Shown: piece after piece, positions 56,301-63,934 of the stretch
How the letters are laid out: every line of letters starts with the position of its first letter
How positions within the stretch are numbered: position 1 is the stretch's first letter
NCBI RefSeq assembly: GCF_000142805.1
Contig: NC_013084.1
Location: 806,001 to 870,000, forward strand
Direction of reading: 5' to 3'
Length of the DNA: 64,000 bases
Source of the DNA: Lachancea thermotolerans CBS 6340
Taxonomy: Eukaryota; Ascomycota; Saccharomycetes; Saccharomycetales; Saccharomycetaceae
Made by a program: the position numbers and the translations under genes
The notes under the pieces: generated by a model
The model's input: only the letters and a program-made list of their open reading frames with translations
The model's database searches: none
Told to the model about the DNA's origin: nothing

Positions 56301-57036
56301 CGATTTGGCTGGTCACTTCATTCAGTTCACGGTCATACAGGACAAACTGAAATATGCGTCGATCGCGTTCGAGCTTCTGGTATTTCTCAAGCTCTTGGCG
56401 CTCTTCATTCAGCTCGTCCAGCCGAGTCCGCAACTCAGCAAGCTCAGAATCGATTCTTGTGCGGTCTCTGTTTGTGGCTTCCATCTTCTTCGCAGATTCT
56501 CTCAACTTTATTTCAAAAGACTTAGCGCCAACAACCTCCTCCAAAAGTGCCAGTCTTTCACGGTCTTTTGCATTCGTGACTGCGACTATGCGGCCTTGCG
56601 GGACGATGTTGTAAGGATTGACCGCAGAAAAGCCAACACTTTCGAACATTCTTGAGATGTCACTTTTGTGGCAGGTTTTTCCGTTCACAGAGTACTCGTC
56701 CTTTTTTAGACCAATTGTCCTCCTCACCCTTACTATGTGCTCCTCCGTCATGGGGATCCCGGACGTTATCATCATCTGACCACTTGGATCATGAAATATT
56801 ATCTCAACGTACGCGCTCATAACCGACCCGGTACCCTGATGAATTAGGCCCTGTCTTTCCTCTCGCTTCAGGTTGCTGTAATCATCGCTCAGAACAAATC
56901 TCACAGCTGCGAAGAAGTTTGATTTACCGGAACCGTTGCCTCCGATGATGACATTGAAACGCGGCGATAGACCTTCAACAGATGTTGTGTTTTTGTAGGT
57001 TTTGAAGCCTTGAATGACAACGCTCTTAATATACAT
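53362..57036 (-). CDS. SMC3: Cohesin ATPase subunit Smc3
   Basis: Smc3 pairs with Smc1 in the cohesin ring. The 1224-residue product (S. cerevisiae 1230) has Walker A GGNGSGKS (32-39), the acetylated Lys pair in IGLKKDEYS at residues 111-112 (Eco1 targets), and two long coiled coils. The hinge (about 510-660) includes PADSVHGPLGELIKVNEKYKACAEAVGGNAL. The ABC signature QLSGGQK is near 1116, with Walker B PFYLFDEIDAALD. The end is SRMGEL. No domain is missing. It converges with NET1 and has an MCB element upstream, consistent with late-G1 expression. Confidence 0.98.
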   Translation of the reverse strand: MYIKSVVIQGFKTYKNTTSVEGLSPRFNVIIGGNGSGKSNFFAAVRFVLSDDYSNLKREERQGLIHQGTGSVMSAYVEIIFHDPSGQMMITSGIPMTEEHIVRVRRTIGLKKDEYSVNGKTCHKSDISRMFESVGFSAVNPYNIVPQGRIVAVTNAKDRERLALLEEVVGAKSFEIKLRESAKKMEATNRDRTRIDSELAELRTRLDELNEERQELEKYQKLERDRRIFQFVLYDRELNEVTSQIESLEDEYNHVLQSSEEFLQELYKREELIENVTKNISNIETELRVKESMDLQQEKSRLQEISKRKADLEVHLEEAKRQAEAHKKQTSVDQNNLKTVEEEIEKKSLQLERLIPRFEQLKSESQEFESQLSNYQRSQREIVSKRGIYAQFKSKVERDEWLKNEIASLKAQHQDLAEQLAALTREKEQTGSEVEVFNEEITELNDSVRGPGIQAELQDLQSHLDSLKQSYLGKIDERKELWRAEQKFLTVSDALNDGVKRSERNLSETMDRGLASGLRAVREISERLKLPADSVHGPLGELIKVNEKYKACAEAVGGNALLHVVVDTDETASILMEELYNTKAGRVTFIPLNRIADSNPVTFPDNSQAECTPLIWKMKYEKRFEKAVRHVFGRTIVVRDIGTGSKLAKSFNLDAVTLDGDRTDKRGLITGGYHDYHKRNRLDCLKEMSAAKRQLLEATKNLDAARGQITAIDTEIDQINDEIKTQSSRKEAILSNIENMRAKLNKKTAERALKKEILDSITTKHARMETSLKLNEEKTERFETDLNKPFEKGLSDEEEQTLKSLADKMRAVSEPLSVTADALNELTLKIDLLKAELGVKLVPQKKEIEDRISQASGSKRLASSEELSQISTELEKLASREHELQTSLQGISDNIASLNEEKENNQQILEKANSQQRALLKKLDGYQKDAEKSVIRKTTLVSRRDEVQQKISEIGLLSEESLDRHQNLDSEEVLRRLNEVNDKISKTSNVNRRAIENFRKFNEKREELENRAEELARSKESIEELVDSLKKQKIEAVEATFSKVANNFTHIFEKLVPAGVGKLVIHRNESTRNASGGRGPQQGSGASGNEDDSIETMYSGVSISVSFNSKNNEQLYVEQLSGGQKTVCAIALILAIQMVDPAPFYLFDEIDAALDKQYRTSVANVIKELSVHAQFICTTFRSDMLQVADSFYRVRFDNKISEISAVSQQDAIRFIKGKSRMGEL

Positions 57037-57095
57037 CTTGGTGCGGTGTCTTCTGCTCAGTGGATGGCGTGGCTATACACTGCTTCAGAAATGTT

Positions 57096-57101
57096 ACGCG
57101 T
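57096..57101. promoter_or_regulatory. MCB element, SMC3 promoter
   Basis: ACGCGT lies 60 bp before the SMC3 start codon. MCB sites bind MBF (Mbp1-Swi6) and drive G1/S expression. Cohesin genes are known members of this regulon in S. cerevisiae. A related CGCGTAA lies close by at about 57119. Confidence 0.6.
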
Positions 57102-57286
57102 TTTGTTTAATATTATTCGCGTAACTCGATATCACGTGTACTTTACATTGTTGTCAAGAAGGGAGGCAGGGTGTGCCTCTAAGGACCGGTAACTTGAGCA
57201 GCGAGCTGCAAGCCAAAGCAGCCTACATTTTGTCTCATGTCATCTAAGCGCTCGTACAAATACTTAGCAACATTTTCGCGTGTCTA

Positions 57287-57475
57287 TTACCCGCGCAAAT
57301 ATTTTAGGACAGTCTCCCCTCCAACAGCAAACGCGCGGCTTACTCTGGCATCAAAGCTATTATGCCATTTCTCAGCGCATTGTTGCGCTTGATTTATGTA
57401 GCCTTCTGACATGCTTTCTACGAACCAGTTCGAAGCTCTTGTTAAGCTCTCAAGTTCTTTAGGCAGTGCGCCCAA
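57287..57475 (-). other. ATG-less open frame of 62 codons with protein-like composition
   Basis: The frame opens just after a TGA and its first start-like codon is TTG. The first in-frame ATG would leave only 41 residues (MSEGYINQAQQCAEKW onward). The translation (LPKELESLTRASNWFVES near the start, GGETVLKYLRG at the end) looks like a genuine soluble helical protein. I know no homologue at this locus. No 5' splice site plus branch point giving an ATG exon was found within about 180 bp upstream. It could be a non-AUG or spliced gene, a decayed gene or chance. The plus strand of its stop codon overlaps a Reb1 core TTACCCG (57287-57293). Confidence 0.3.
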
Positions 57476-57827
57476 TGGTCAATCGATTGCATATATAATT
57501 TGAATTCTAATTCAATTGAGCACGAGAAATTACGTTCACAGATTACTACCCTAAGCTGGCCTTGCGGGTGGCGCAGTCCCGCTGTTTACAGGCTTGTTTA
57601 CGTGTAATAGATATATCTCCAAAAGATTTAATGTTTATAACACTAACTGTGGATTCCACAAGCGATTTAACAAAAATTACTAAACTTATAAAAAAGACTT
57701 GTGGCCAGGTCGTGCCTTAGAGACCAACTATTATCAACATACTCAACACGGTGGAGCACAAGGGTGCCCCAGGCGCCTACGTTTAAATTCGCCATAAAAC
57801 TGATGATTAACAAAAAAATAAAAATAA

Positions 57828-57942
57828 TGGTTGCTAAGAGATTCGAACTCTTGCATCTTACGATACCTGAGTGTTCCACTGTTATCAGTGTCAAGATGAG
57901 TTATCTTGAATCAGGCGCCTTAGACCGCTCGGCCAAACAACC
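57828..57942 (-). tRNA. tRNA-Leu (CAA) with intron
   Basis: The tRNA is nearly identical to S. cerevisiae tRNA-Leu(CAA). Exon 1 is 57905-57942 (38 nt, ending with anticodon CAA plus G37). The intron is 57872-57904 (33 nt; 32 in S. cerevisiae). Exon 2 is 57828-57871 (44 nt, with a long variable arm and GAGTTCGAATCTC T arm). The mature length is 82 nt. The intron can pair with the anticodon region, as in yeast. T-runs at 57812-57818 and 57820-57824 on the minus strand are the terminator. It is a substrate for the ligase encoded at 14.6-17.1 kb. Confidence 0.97.
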
Positions 57943-58237
57943 AATTGTTGAAGAAAGTTAAGTTAAATATTTAATCATGCTAGAGAAAAAGCACATGTTA
58001 AATTTATATATACCAAGGTATGAAGTATTCTAACAATGGCTTCTTATTCAAGCGGTCAGTAGTTAGTGCTTTCAATTGCAAATCGGCTCTATCACTTCCA
58101 CAGTAAGTCCGTGCAATAGAGAAAAGTCAAGTTAGAATCTGAAAAGTATTTGATATTTATGAATTTATTAGAAATGCCTGGCGCAAAATCCCAGGTGATC
58201 AAGTAACATTTTGTAATGGTCGCTATGACGTTAAATT
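57943..58237. other. Intergenic, tRNA-Leu to ZSP1 3' end
   Basis: About 295 AT-rich bases. No gene was recognised. A tRNA-like look around 58037-58105 did not fold into a cloverleaf (see rejected list). Confidence 0.5.
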
Positions 58238-59470
58238 TCAAGCGGCCCACTTGAGAACGGTCATTGCCGCGGTTACGCCGAAAATGCTAATGGGGAGAGA
58301 CAGAACAACGTAGCCCCAGAACAGCACGCTAGCCATTTCAGCCTCGAAAAATTCGTTTAGCTGCGTGATTTGCGTTAGCTGGATCGCTGGTGGGGAAATG
58401 GTGAGGATAAAACCACACACCAAGAAAATTGGGTCATCCAAAATGCTCACCTTAATGTACTTGACTGCCAAAGCGATGACAGGCAGCATGAAGCACGAGG
58501 GCAAGATCATACGCCCCACAATCGACCCGAGCACCATCTTCTTATGATTGCGTGTCATCTGAGGGGTGTCCTGCGAGGGGTACAGATTAGAGCCCAGCAC
58601 CACCAAAATCAGGGGAATCGAGAGGGCGCCAAGCTCTTTGATGGCGTCCGACAGCGTGTTGTTGATAAAACCGTTTTTGCTAAAAAACTCGTGCTGAATG
58701 GGGTGGACAGAGGCCACAAAAACGCTAATGACCATGGCCCACAGAGGAGGGTTCATAACCGCCTGGATTTTTTCCCACATTTTCATGACCTTGCCCTTGA
58801 GCTTGTACAGCGAGCTGTAAGACCTAGCGGAGATACCACTGGGCGTCTCAGAGCGGCCCGCTTCACTGTCTGGGACCTCCAGCTGTTCCGAGACGCTAGC
58901 GATTGAGGGATGACCTCTGTCGCCCGACCATCTCATGAGCGTGTTGTATCCGTACGACCATCTCAAGACGTGCCCGATCTGCTGGAAAATCAGCAGGTAG
59001 AGGATGCCTCTACTGGCCACGTTGTCGCGGTTGTCGTCTTTAATCTCGTCCCACAGCAGACCTGGAAGCGTATACGCTAAAGACACTGTCAGAGAGACAG
59101 GCAGCGAGTTGCTGTTACCGAAAATGGAGTTCGCTACCACGAAGTTCGATTCGTCCTTGTCCAGACCCAAAATTCGGCTCATCAGCTTTCCTGACATGAA
59201 CGACACGCCGGTCGTCATCGCGTAAAAGACAGGGATGACTGCGATCTCTAGAATCTTAGCCAGCGACAAGCTCCGTGCCAGCTTGCTGAAGATCAGGCAT
59301 GGTGTGAAGACATCCACATTAAGCCTTGAAATCACTTTTTGCCCCTGCTTTGGCAACAGCCCCGTGTACGCACACCAAAACCCCGAAAACGCAACAATAA
59401 CTACCTGGAGCACCGACTCTAGGGTGACATATGATATATGACCAAAAGACAATCCAGAAGAGTCGTCCAT
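58238..59470 (-). CDS. ZSP1: PIN-like / auxin-efflux-carrier family membrane protein (YBR287W, ZSP1)
   Basis: The 410-residue polytopic protein (S. cerevisiae YBR287W 427) belongs to the membrane-transport (auxin efflux carrier-like) family; its substrate in yeast is not established. The N-terminal bundle has ESVLQVVIVAFSGFWCAYTGLL and SRLNVDVFTPCLIFSKLARSL. A conserved loop reads VVANSIFGNSNSLPVSLTVS, followed by DDNRDNVASRGILYLLIFQQ. A hydrophilic Ser-rich loop (about 180-215) precedes the C-terminal bundle (LSIPLILVVLGSNLYPS; ISPPAIQLTQITQLNEFFEA). About ten hydrophobic spans are visible. In S. cerevisiae it is adjacent to APE3 (YBR286W); here JEM1 lies between them. Confidence 0.95.
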   Translation of the reverse strand: MDDSSGLSFGHISYVTLESVLQVVIVAFSGFWCAYTGLLPKQGQKVISRLNVDVFTPCLIFSKLARSLSLAKILEIAVIPVFYAMTTGVSFMSGKLMSRILGLDKDESNFVVANSIFGNSNSLPVSLTVSLAYTLPGLLWDEIKDDNRDNVASRGILYLLIFQQIGHVLRWSYGYNTLMRWSGDRGHPSIASVSEQLEVPDSEAGRSETPSGISARSYSSLYKLKGKVMKMWEKIQAVMNPPLWAMVISVFVASVHPIQHEFFSKNGFINNTLSDAIKELGALSIPLILVVLGSNLYPSQDTPQMTRNHKKMVLGSIVGRMILPSCFMLPVIALAVKYIKVSILDDPIFLVCGFILTISPPAIQLTQITQLNEFFEAEMASVLFWGYVVLSLPISIFGVTAAMTVLKWAA

Positions 59471-59826
59471 AAACCTTGGTACCTCTAAGTCCTTTCTGAA
59501 ACTGCTTTTTTGAGTGCTAATTGCGCTCTGATACCAGAAATCTGTTTCGGGGCTTTAATTTATATGTATTCACATCACCATATACGCAGCACATGAATCT
59601 AGAAATCTTCAATATAAGCCCTCAAGATCTACACGTGTCAATTTGAGCGAGGTTTCGATAGCGGTACCAAGAGAATTCTGGCTCTTGAAGAAGATATCAA
59701 AGGTCTCAAATACTAGGTCCATCGAGATCATTGTCGGCATAGTTTTGACGTGTCCTAAGAGACTTTTGAGTTCATCTATCTAGAAATTGCATGGTGTAAT
59801 TGCGAGAAAGGGGTGTGAAACAAATA
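59471..59826. other. Divergent promoter ZSP1 / JEM1
   Basis: A 356-bp spacer. CACGTG is at 59632-59637 and a UPR-element-like TGACGTG at 59746-59752. No ORF of note. Confidence 0.55.
59746..59752 (+). promoter_or_regulatory. Possible UPR element, JEM1 promoter
   Basis: TGACGTG followed by TCC lies 75-81 bp before the JEM1 start codon. The CGTGTC core is shared with the classical KAR2 UPRE-1 (CAGCGTGTC), and ACGTG is the core of the second Hac1 site class. JEM1 is an ER chaperone gene responsive to unfolded proteins in S. cerevisiae. Support is motif and context only. Confidence 0.35.
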
Positions 59827-61650
59827 ATGATCCGTTGGATATTTTACGTTGCAGTGGGGATTGCACACGCCGCGGGAAAGTGTGATTTTGGAAGGCTCTC
59901 TGGAGCGAGTCATGAGCTGCGATACGATGACTCTGAGATCCCTCAGTATCAAAAGCTGTGCGAGCAGCTCTCTCATTGCGACCACCCAGAGGCCGAAGCG
60001 CTTCGGAACCAGCTCCTCTACAAAAGTGGGCTTATCCAAGTATCGAGCGGGCAAGAGCTAGCAGCGGCAGAGACTTTAGAGCAGATCCTGGGATCCTCGG
60101 ACGTAAAGTTCCAGTCACAGGCTTCCAAGAGGCTCGACGAGATATATCTTCAGTTCGGGTTTTGGGACAAATTGAAAGGCGAAGGGGGCAAAAAGCAGGA
60201 GTACGAAGCGCTCCGGAATGCGGTAGTTGTACAGCTCTCACGCAACCAGGCTGTGCCACATGAGTCGCTAGCGCAGCTAGAAGAAATAGCGCCTTTCGCC
60301 CTCGAAACTCGAATTCTTCTTAACGACGCATTGCTGCGGGAGCTGGGAGAAACACTCGACATAAACGCTGCACAAAGCATAATTGAGAATTACAAGATTA
60401 TTCTCACCAAACACAAGAAACTTGTTAACGTACAGGATAAGCTACGCATTCACCACGCTGTTGCGGTACTTCAAATGTTCGTCATGGCAACTCCTCCGAC
60501 GAATCTCCTAAGCTGTTTGGCGTTGGATATGGACTACAAGCCGTGCCGGGAGCTATCGAAGCTCTCCAGCAAGCTTAACAGAATAAATCCTCCACTAAAT
60601 GCAGTTACACACCCGGACCAATTTTTGTCGTTGTCACAATTCGACTGGGCAAAGTTGGTAGATTTTTACCTTAATGCTCCAAGCATCAAGTTTACTGGGA
60701 CGAGTTCAGCAAAAAACAATTTTGATTTGCTAAGCTCCATTCAGCGCCAACTGCTTCAAAACCTTCTTTCAGAACGGCCTCTTTCCCTGATCAAGAATAA
60801 ATGGAAACTTGGTAAGCGCAAGTCTGCTTTTACAACTAATCAAAACCAGCTAGTGTGTGAAGGTTATGACGCAATGCACAAGTCCAAATTAGCTGAACCT
60901 TACTGCCAAGCTGCCTTGGGCGAAAAATTACCGGAAAACTCTGCCAAGGCTCTTAGCGAATTTACTGATAACTTTCAAAACCAACAGGCAGTACAGGATG
61001 TATTAAACAGCTTATGGCAGGACTCACCTTCTCTAGCAGCTCATGCAGTCAGAAAAATCGTGTCTTCTTTGGCTGCTCACGAGAAAAATCAGAAGAGCGG
61101 AAACACCGCTCAGGTTTGGTTCTTTCTTGAGAGCTTCACAAAAAACCATAACTGGGCCCAGTCCAGCAATAGCGGTTTGTCAAAAATAGCGAAACACATT
61201 AGTAGCATCTCTGCAAAGAGAAAACAGCAGCAACAACAACAACAGCAGCAACAGCAACAACAGCATTTCTTTAGACAGCAAAGACAACAGCAAAGACAGC
61301 CGCCTCCAGCTCCAAATGATATGTCGAAGAAAAATTACTATAAAGTTCTTGAAGTCACCCCACAAGCCACGAGCAAAGACATTCGTAAATCATACTTGTC
61401 AATGACAAGAAAGTACCACCCAGACAAACAGGGGCAGCTTTCTGAATCACAGAAATTACAAAACCAGGAGAGAATGTCGGAGATTAATGAAGCATACGAA
61501 ATATTGAGTGACGAAGGCAAGAGGAAAGAATACGATGATCAAAGAGCAGGACGTGGCCAACAAAGACAGGGCTTTCCATTCGGACAAGGTGCGAACGGAG
61601 GGTTTCCTTTCGGAGGCGGTAGTTTTAAGATGAATTTTGGAGGTTTTTAG
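59827..61650 (+). CDS. JEM1: ER J-protein Jem1
   Basis: Jem1 is a Kar2/BiP co-chaperone of the ER needed for nuclear fusion and ER-associated degradation. The 607-residue product (S. cerevisiae 645) starts with a signal sequence (about 1-16: MIRWIFYVAVGIAHAA). A long helical TPR-like region runs to about 460. A Gln-rich tract with 13 consecutive Gln lies near 466-478, and the J domain spans about 498-565 (KKNYYKVLEVTPQATSKDIR, catalytic HPD in KYHPDK, SEINEAYEILSDEGKRKEYD). A Gly/Phe tail ends FKMNFGGF, recalling the end of animal DNAJC3/P58IPK. An upstream in-frame TTG was rejected. The neighbours are the chromosome II pair ZSP1 and APE3. Confidence 0.95.
   Translation: MIRWIFYVAVGIAHAAGKCDFGRLSGASHELRYDDSEIPQYQKLCEQLSHCDHPEAEALRNQLLYKSGLIQVSSGQELAAAETLEQILGSSDVKFQSQASKRLDEIYLQFGFWDKLKGEGGKKQEYEALRNAVVVQLSRNQAVPHESLAQLEEIAPFALETRILLNDALLRELGETLDINAAQSIIENYKIILTKHKKLVNVQDKLRIHHAVAVLQMFVMATPPTNLLSCLALDMDYKPCRELSKLSSKLNRINPPLNAVTHPDQFLSLSQFDWAKLVDFYLNAPSIKFTGTSSAKNNFDLLSSIQRQLLQNLLSERPLSLIKNKWKLGKRKSAFTTNQNQLVCEGYDAMHKSKLAEPYCQAALGEKLPENSAKALSEFTDNFQNQQAVQDVLNSLWQDSPSLAAHAVRKIVSSLAAHEKNQKSGNTAQVWFFLESFTKNHNWAQSSNSGLSKIAKHISSISAKRKQQQQQQQQQQQQQHFFRQQRQQQRQPPPAPNDMSKKNYYKVLEVTPQATSKDIRKSYLSMTRKYHPDKQGQLSESQKLQNQERMSEINEAYEILSDEGKRKEYDDQRAGRGQQRQGFPFGQGANGGFPFGGGSFKMNFGGF
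61203..61303 (+). repeat. CAA/CAG repeat coding for poly-Gln in Jem1
   Basis: A run of 13 CAG/CAA codons starts near 61226, followed by mixed Gln/Arg/Phe codons. CAA and CAG are intermixed, which slows slippage. It sits in the linker between the TPR-like region and the J domain. Confidence 0.85.
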
Positions 61651-61825
61651 TATAGGTATAGAAATACAACTAATTATGAGATAGAGTTCTAATTAGAAGG
61701 GTAAAAAGCTTATGAGGCATGAACTTTTTTTTTTTAGAGCCTAGGGCCTGCGGTAGGGATGATGTTTGGTTTCATGAGTGATTCTGCGCCCCTAAAAGCT
61801 CACTTGCGCTATCAGGAGCCCGAAA

Positions 61826-63364
61826 TTAGAGCAACAAGTTAGCTCCGCCCTTGTAAGGGTACTTTGGTGCTGATGCGGAAGACAACACACTAGAGGTGTT
61901 CGTTTCCCTTTCTGGGAATTCCTTGAGAGAGTGGGCGTAGTTCGCAACCGAGTATGCAATCAATTGAGTGTTAGTCAAGAAGGCTTCCCAGTTCAAGTTA
62001 TTGACATCGTCACAAAGCTCATGGTAGCAACGGTCCAAAACCTTGCCGTTGTCGGTGTTAATACCTTCTGCGCCTGCTGCGATACCGCCTCCAGGAATAC
62101 CGTGGTTAATGAAAGCGACGTAGTCAGATCTGCCATCAAATGGAATTAGAGTGTAGTTCAGGCCGTGGGAAGTGTAATAGTCAATGTACAGGTTCTTCAA
62201 TTCTTCAGAACCTCTTGGGTTGTCAATGTTGTTGGCGTCGTAAACCTGGAATTGGTAGTTTGGAGAAGCCATCATGTCGTAGTCCATAAATAGTCTGATT
62301 TTCTGATTTTCTTCAGGCGACAGTTTCTCAACGTAGTAGTTAGAGCCTACTAGGCCTTCTTCCTCGGCGGCCCAGAATGCAAAACGAACCTTGTTGTTGA
62401 TTTTGTAATCAGAAAGGTGCTTAGCAACTGTAAGCAGCGAGATAGTCCCCGAACCGTCGTCATTTATACCAGGGCCAGCTGCAACGGAGTCAGTGTGAGC
62501 GCCCAAGGCAACAATGTTGTCTGGGTCACCGTGCTTGGTGTCTGCGATAATGTTCTTGGTCTTGACCTTTTTCACAAAGGAGTCCATGTAAAAGAATAAT
62601 GAAAACTCTGGGTCCAGTTCAATGCCCGCAATCAGCTTTTGGCCGACAGCAAAGGAAACCCCAATAGTTGACACAGTGTGCTTTGTTGGTTTTTCAAGGG
62701 TGCCACTGATACCTTTCTTAGACTTAGGGTCGTTGTCATAGATAACTACAGCCTTGAAGCCATGCTTGCCGGCCAAAGTGCTTTTCTGGCCGAAGGGGCA
62801 CTCTCCCCTTTCAATAAGCGCGATAGAGTCCTTCGAAATCTCGAGAGCCTCGAAATCAGCGTCGGAGCAGCCAAGATTAGGAATTTCGACTAGTGTACCC
62901 ACAAATGGTTCGACAGGGGGGGACAAGCTGAAAGCCTGAGCAGATGGTACAGCTTCGCCGTTCGTGTAGTTCAGGTCGTAGTGGGACACTTTACCGTTGA
63001 GGGCCTTGAAACTTTGCACTGTGACGTCGTAGTAGTCGCGCATTTGGTCGAACTGGTGCAGGATGTAGCCCAAAGTCTTCCAGTGGCCTGGCGAGCCAAT
63101 GACCCTAGTAGGATGGCCGTAAGTGCCGTTAGATGACTCAGCGATGTGGTACAGATCCAAAGCGGTCGCATTGAGCTCCTCCAGCTGGATCTCATCGGGG
63201 AATGTATCTGGGTCCACGTTGTGCTTTAGAAAGTAGGGTTTGTGCGGCCACAACGACGCGTCTGCGACAGGGGCTGGAGCTGCGAAAGCATCAAAAAAGG
63301 CTTGTGGTAGAACGAATGCTTGCGCGCAACCAATGGAAGTGGCAACGAGCGTCGAAATTCTCAT
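61826..63364 (-). CDS. APE3: Vacuolar aminopeptidase Y
   Basis: Ape3 is a zinc M28 aminopeptidase that reaches the vacuole through the secretory pathway as a proenzyme. The 512-residue product (S. cerevisiae 537) has a signal peptide (MRISTLVATSIGCAQAFVLP), a propeptide, and several NxT/S sites. A protease-associated domain spans about 150-260 (GTLVEIPNLGCSDADFEAL, ALIERGECPFGQKSTLAGKHG). The catalytic domain supplies zinc ligands and acid/base residues in GAHTDSVAAGPGINDDGSG (His near 289, Asp near 301), FWAAEEEGLVGS, MDYDMMASPNY and CYHELCDDVNN. It converges with JEM1. Strong codon bias suggests good expression. Confidence 0.96.
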   Translation of the reverse strand: MRISTLVATSIGCAQAFVLPQAFFDAFAAPAPVADASLWPHKPYFLKHNVDPDTFPDEIQLEELNATALDLYHIAESSNGTYGHPTRVIGSPGHWKTLGYILHQFDQMRDYYDVTVQSFKALNGKVSHYDLNYTNGEAVPSAQAFSLSPPVEPFVGTLVEIPNLGCSDADFEALEISKDSIALIERGECPFGQKSTLAGKHGFKAVVIYDNDPKSKKGISGTLEKPTKHTVSTIGVSFAVGQKLIAGIELDPEFSLFFYMDSFVKKVKTKNIIADTKHGDPDNIVALGAHTDSVAAGPGINDDGSGTISLLTVAKHLSDYKINNKVRFAFWAAEEEGLVGSNYYVEKLSPEENQKIRLFMDYDMMASPNYQFQVYDANNIDNPRGSEELKNLYIDYYTSHGLNYTLIPFDGRSDYVAFINHGIPGGGIAAGAEGINTDNGKVLDRCYHELCDDVNNLNWEAFLTNTQLIAYSVANYAHSLKEFPERETNTSSVLSSASAPKYPYKGGANLLL

Positions 63365-63862
63365 TGCGAGCGGATGAGTTGCTTAGAACTTTATTGAACA
63401 AGGGAGAGAAGCGTGGTGAGATAGGGTTTTTAAGAGTGAAAAAAAGATGCTCGAGAGAAGCAAGCAAGCAAAACCGGACTTCGTGATAGCGATAAGAACC
63501 ATTTTCAACACCCGGTGGACCCCGAAGAGATGGCGGATGCGACCCTCCAGAAGGGGTTGTCCGAAGGCGAAACGATACAAGGGCGGGAGCTAAGAACATA
63601 CGTATATAGCGACGTGGAATACTGTGACAATACAGAGTACTGGCGGCGAAAAGACGCTTGAAAGCTCAAGCCGCAAGGCTAGCGCTCCGTTTGAAAGGCG
63701 GAGTCTGCACTAAACTGTCTGCAAGCTCTTTCGTGCTTTCACTCTTAGGCGTAGATGGTTATATCTAATGTTCAACAATGTCACGTGAACAAAATTGTTA
63801 TGCTTGGCTGATTTGTTTTTTTGTGAAACTAACTTCGGACAAAGCCGAGCTCAAAAAAGTTA
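63365..63862. other. Intergenic, APE3 promoter to tRNA-Glu
   Basis: Holds the APE3 promoter and a TCACGTG at about 63781. Minus-strand frames overlapping the APE3 start are shadows. A centromere was considered and rejected. Nothing else was recognised. Confidence 0.5.
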
Positions 63863-63934
63863 TTCCGATACCGGGAATCGAACCCGGGTCTCCACGGTGA
63901 GAGCGTGATGTGATAGCCCCTACACTATATCGGA
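63863..63934 (-). tRNA. tRNA-Glu (CTC)
   Basis: A 72-nt intronless tRNA. Its acceptor arm TCCGATA pairs with TATCGGA, with discriminator A. The anticodon arm CACGCTCTCACCGTG carries anticodon CTC. The T arm is CCGGGTTCGATTCCCGG. It is close to the S. cerevisiae tRNA-Glu family. The minus-strand terminator T6 is at 63853-63858. Sequence beyond 63935 shows no further gene before the window ends. Confidence 0.96.

Larger units (their letters stand above)
57037..57827. other. Intergenic, SMC3 to tRNA-Leu, 0.8 kb
   Basis: It contains the SMC3 promoter (MCB at 57096), a CACGTG at about 57133, a Reb1 core at 57287 and a 62-codon minus-strand frame lacking an ATG start (57287-57475, listed separately). 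The part nearest the tRNA shows nothing recognisable. Confidence 0.55.

Noticed and set aside
58037-58105. tRNA-like look (AAGCGGTCA, AATTGCAAATC) downstream of ZSP1
   Set aside because: Cannot be folded into an acceptor stem and cloverleaf and has no GGTTCGA-type B box; at most a chance resemblance.
63778-63840. Centromere candidate: GTCACGTG followed by T-rich DNA and CTTCGGA
   Set aside because: The spacing and AT content of CDEII are wrong, CDEIII does not match, and a tRNA follows immediately.
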